From positions 40,800-104,799 of the forward strand of contig JAXHVQ010000006.1 in assembly GCA_034189065.1 (NCBI GenBank): 64,000 nt of DNA. The letters run 5' to 3'. Source of the stretch: FACHB-1406 sp034189065. Its GTDB lineage: Bacteria > Cyanobacteriota > Cyanobacteriia > Cyanobacteriales > Spirulinaceae. The first letter of the stretch is position 1. Each line of letters begins with the position of its first letter. This document shows, one piece after another, positions 63,014 through 64,000 of this stretch. The notes beneath the pieces were generated by a model. It ran no database searches and was not told the DNA's origin. It was given only the letters and a program-made list of their open reading frames with translations. The translations under genes and the position numbers were made by a program.

Positions 63014-63511
63014 GATGGGGGAGTGCGAAAGATATAATTTTATGCGATTTTAATTGGAGTCGAAACGAGGTACCAAGGAGCAGGTAGGCAGGTGGCAGAT
63101 GAGGGTTGGTCATTGCCAATTGCCAATTACCGAGTACGGGAGCCTAGAGAGTGGGGCAGTGGGTTGGCGAGTTTCAACTAGAGATTGTGGTTTTTGCTTC
63201 GAGTTCGACATTAGGGATTTGGGTGTATTTTGGGATTTTATAGATGATTTTTGAAGGTGGGTTTTTGAGTTTGGCCCTAAATCGATGGAGATGGATGGTT
63301 TGATAGATTTGAAGGAACGGGGTCGAAAGTTTAGGATTGATTGACTGGGGTATTTTAACATCTGGATTTCCAGCTATGTCTCAATACCTTCAATTCCCAA
63401 TCTTGCTATGAAGATAGCAGAATTTATTTAAAGATTGTTTGAAGATGGTGCGGCGGCGCGGGATCGAGAATGGGGTGAAGGTAAGGTGATGTCGAGCTTG
63501 CAGGTCGAAAT
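63014..63511. other. intergenic region upstream of the glycosyltransferase gene
   Basis: 498 bp without a supported gene. It has Gly/Val-like G+T-rich stretches on the plus strand and short GGCAG(G/A) units near 63081. No hairpin or heptamer array is striking. A small minus-strand frame (63110-63361) is Ser/Lys-rich with no signal. Confidence 0.5.
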
Positions 63512-64000
63512 ATGAATCGTCAAATTTTGGGGCGGGATCCGTCGAATTCTCAGTTGAGTCGGAGTCGAGATGGATGGGAATGGGTTTGGAAGTTGGGATT
63601 GTTTTTGGCGGCGTTGCTGCTGTTTGGTTTGAATTTGGGCAGCATTCCGTTGAGGGAGGGCGAAACCGAGGCGATCGCGCGTTTGGCTTCTGTGGCGTGG
63701 GATGCGGCGCGGGAGGGGGACGGGCAGTTACAGTGGCTTGCGAGGGAGGGGGCAACCCTTAAGGGCTATTCGCCTTTAATTCACGGAGGGGTGGCGGTTT
63801 TGTATGGGGGGTTTGGGAAGAATGCGTGGACGACGAGGACTCTTGGGGCGCTGTTGGCTGCGGTTTCGGTTCCTTTGCTCTACAGTTTGGCGCGAGAGGT
63901 GTTCCCTAACCGCGCGCCTGCGGGATTTGCGGCTTCGATTTATTTGCTATTTTGGCCGGTGGTGCGTCAGGGACGTTTGGCGATGTTGGATGGACCGCTG
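63512..64000 (+). CDS. ArnT/PMT-like membrane glycosyltransferase, 3' end missing
   Basis: The frame from the ATG at 63512 stays open to the window edge (163 residues visible). A basic N-terminus (SRSRDGWEWVWK) leads to a first membrane span (LGLFLAALLLFGLNLGSIPL), followed by an acidic first loop REGETEAIARLASVAW, a second hydrophobic stretch TLGALLAAVSVPLLYSLARE, and a third segment ending QGRLAMLDGPL. The pattern (short cytoplasmic start, acidic loop, LARE-V, RLAMLD) is that of GT-C family dolichyl/undecaprenyl-phosphate sugar transferases such as ArnT. The full protein should be about 550 residues. Confidence 0.75.
   Translation, partial: MNRQILGRDPSNSQLSRSRDGWEWVWKLGLFLAALLLFGLNLGSIPLREGETEAIARLASVAWDAAREGDGQLQWLAREGATLKGYSPLIHGGVAVLYGGFGKNAWTTRTLGALLAAVSVPLLYSLAREVFPNRAPAGFAASIYLLFWPVVRQGRLAMLDGPL

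Overview
The window is chromosomal DNA from a cyanobacterium. The evidence is a very high density of the HIP1 octamer (GCGATCGC) in genes and gaps, together with cyanobacterial or photosynthesis-linked proteins: a magnesium chelatase H paralogue, NblR-type regulator, Ycf39, DUF760, DUF2949, cyanoexosortase B with its partner protein, and a PaO/TIC55-type Rieske protein. The many heptanucleotide tandem arrays are typical of filamentous or colonial cyanobacteria with expanded genomes. I cannot name the genus. No rRNA, tRNA, CRISPR array, prophage or intact transposase was found.

Layout. 1-9.6 kb: the 3' part of a ProA-like protein that lacks the catalytic cysteine, a CapA-type lipoprotein, and a signalling pair (a 1781-residue Ser/Thr kinase-ATPase-GAF-histidine kinase followed by a receiver-class III cyclase). 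9.7-17.3 kb: ChlH paralogue, a small membrane protein, a PilT ATPase followed by a KaiB-like fusion protein, and a periplasmic L,D-transpeptidase. 17.4-21.3 kb: UPF0175/DUF3368 toxin-antitoxin pair, AAC(3)-I-like acetyltransferase, nucleoside phosphorylase-like protein, a 57-residue protein, and an MscS channel. 21.5-33.6 kb: three two-partner-secretion (TPS) exoproteins followed by a secreted TPR-CHAT protein. 33.7-42 kb: DUF362 protein, inorganic pyrophosphatase, a metallo-beta-lactamase-fold protein with most metal ligands lost, EI24 membrane protein, a coiled-coil/HEAT protein, DUF760 and DUF2993 proteins. 42.1-49.7 kb: an exopolysaccharide/exosortase locus (DegT aminotransferase, exosortase, exosortase-associated protein, Wza-like exporter, Wzc-like protein), interrupted by an IS200/IS605-type remnant. 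49.9-64 kb: PgeF, Ycf39, NAD kinase, NblR, DUF192 lipoprotein, DUF2949, ArgS, ChrA, Rieske oxygenase, cation/proton antiporter, and the 5' end of a membrane glycosyltransferase.

Functional themes are cell-surface construction and secretion (TPS proteins, CHAT protein, Wza/Wzc, exosortase, L,D-transpeptidase, PilT) and stress or light signalling (kinase plus cyclase, NblR, KaiB-like protein, Ycf39). The most unusual feature is the intergenic DNA. Heptamer arrays (GAATAAT, TGACCAA, AAAGACG types) sit directly on gene boundaries and supply the start codons of argS, nblR and the Rieske gene and the stop codons of three other genes. Other points worth a second look are the PilT-KaiB-like gene pair, two apparently non-catalytic enzyme paralogues, palindromic insertions inside two large genes, a gene-conversion-like tract in the TPS cluster, and a transposon end inside the exosortase operon.
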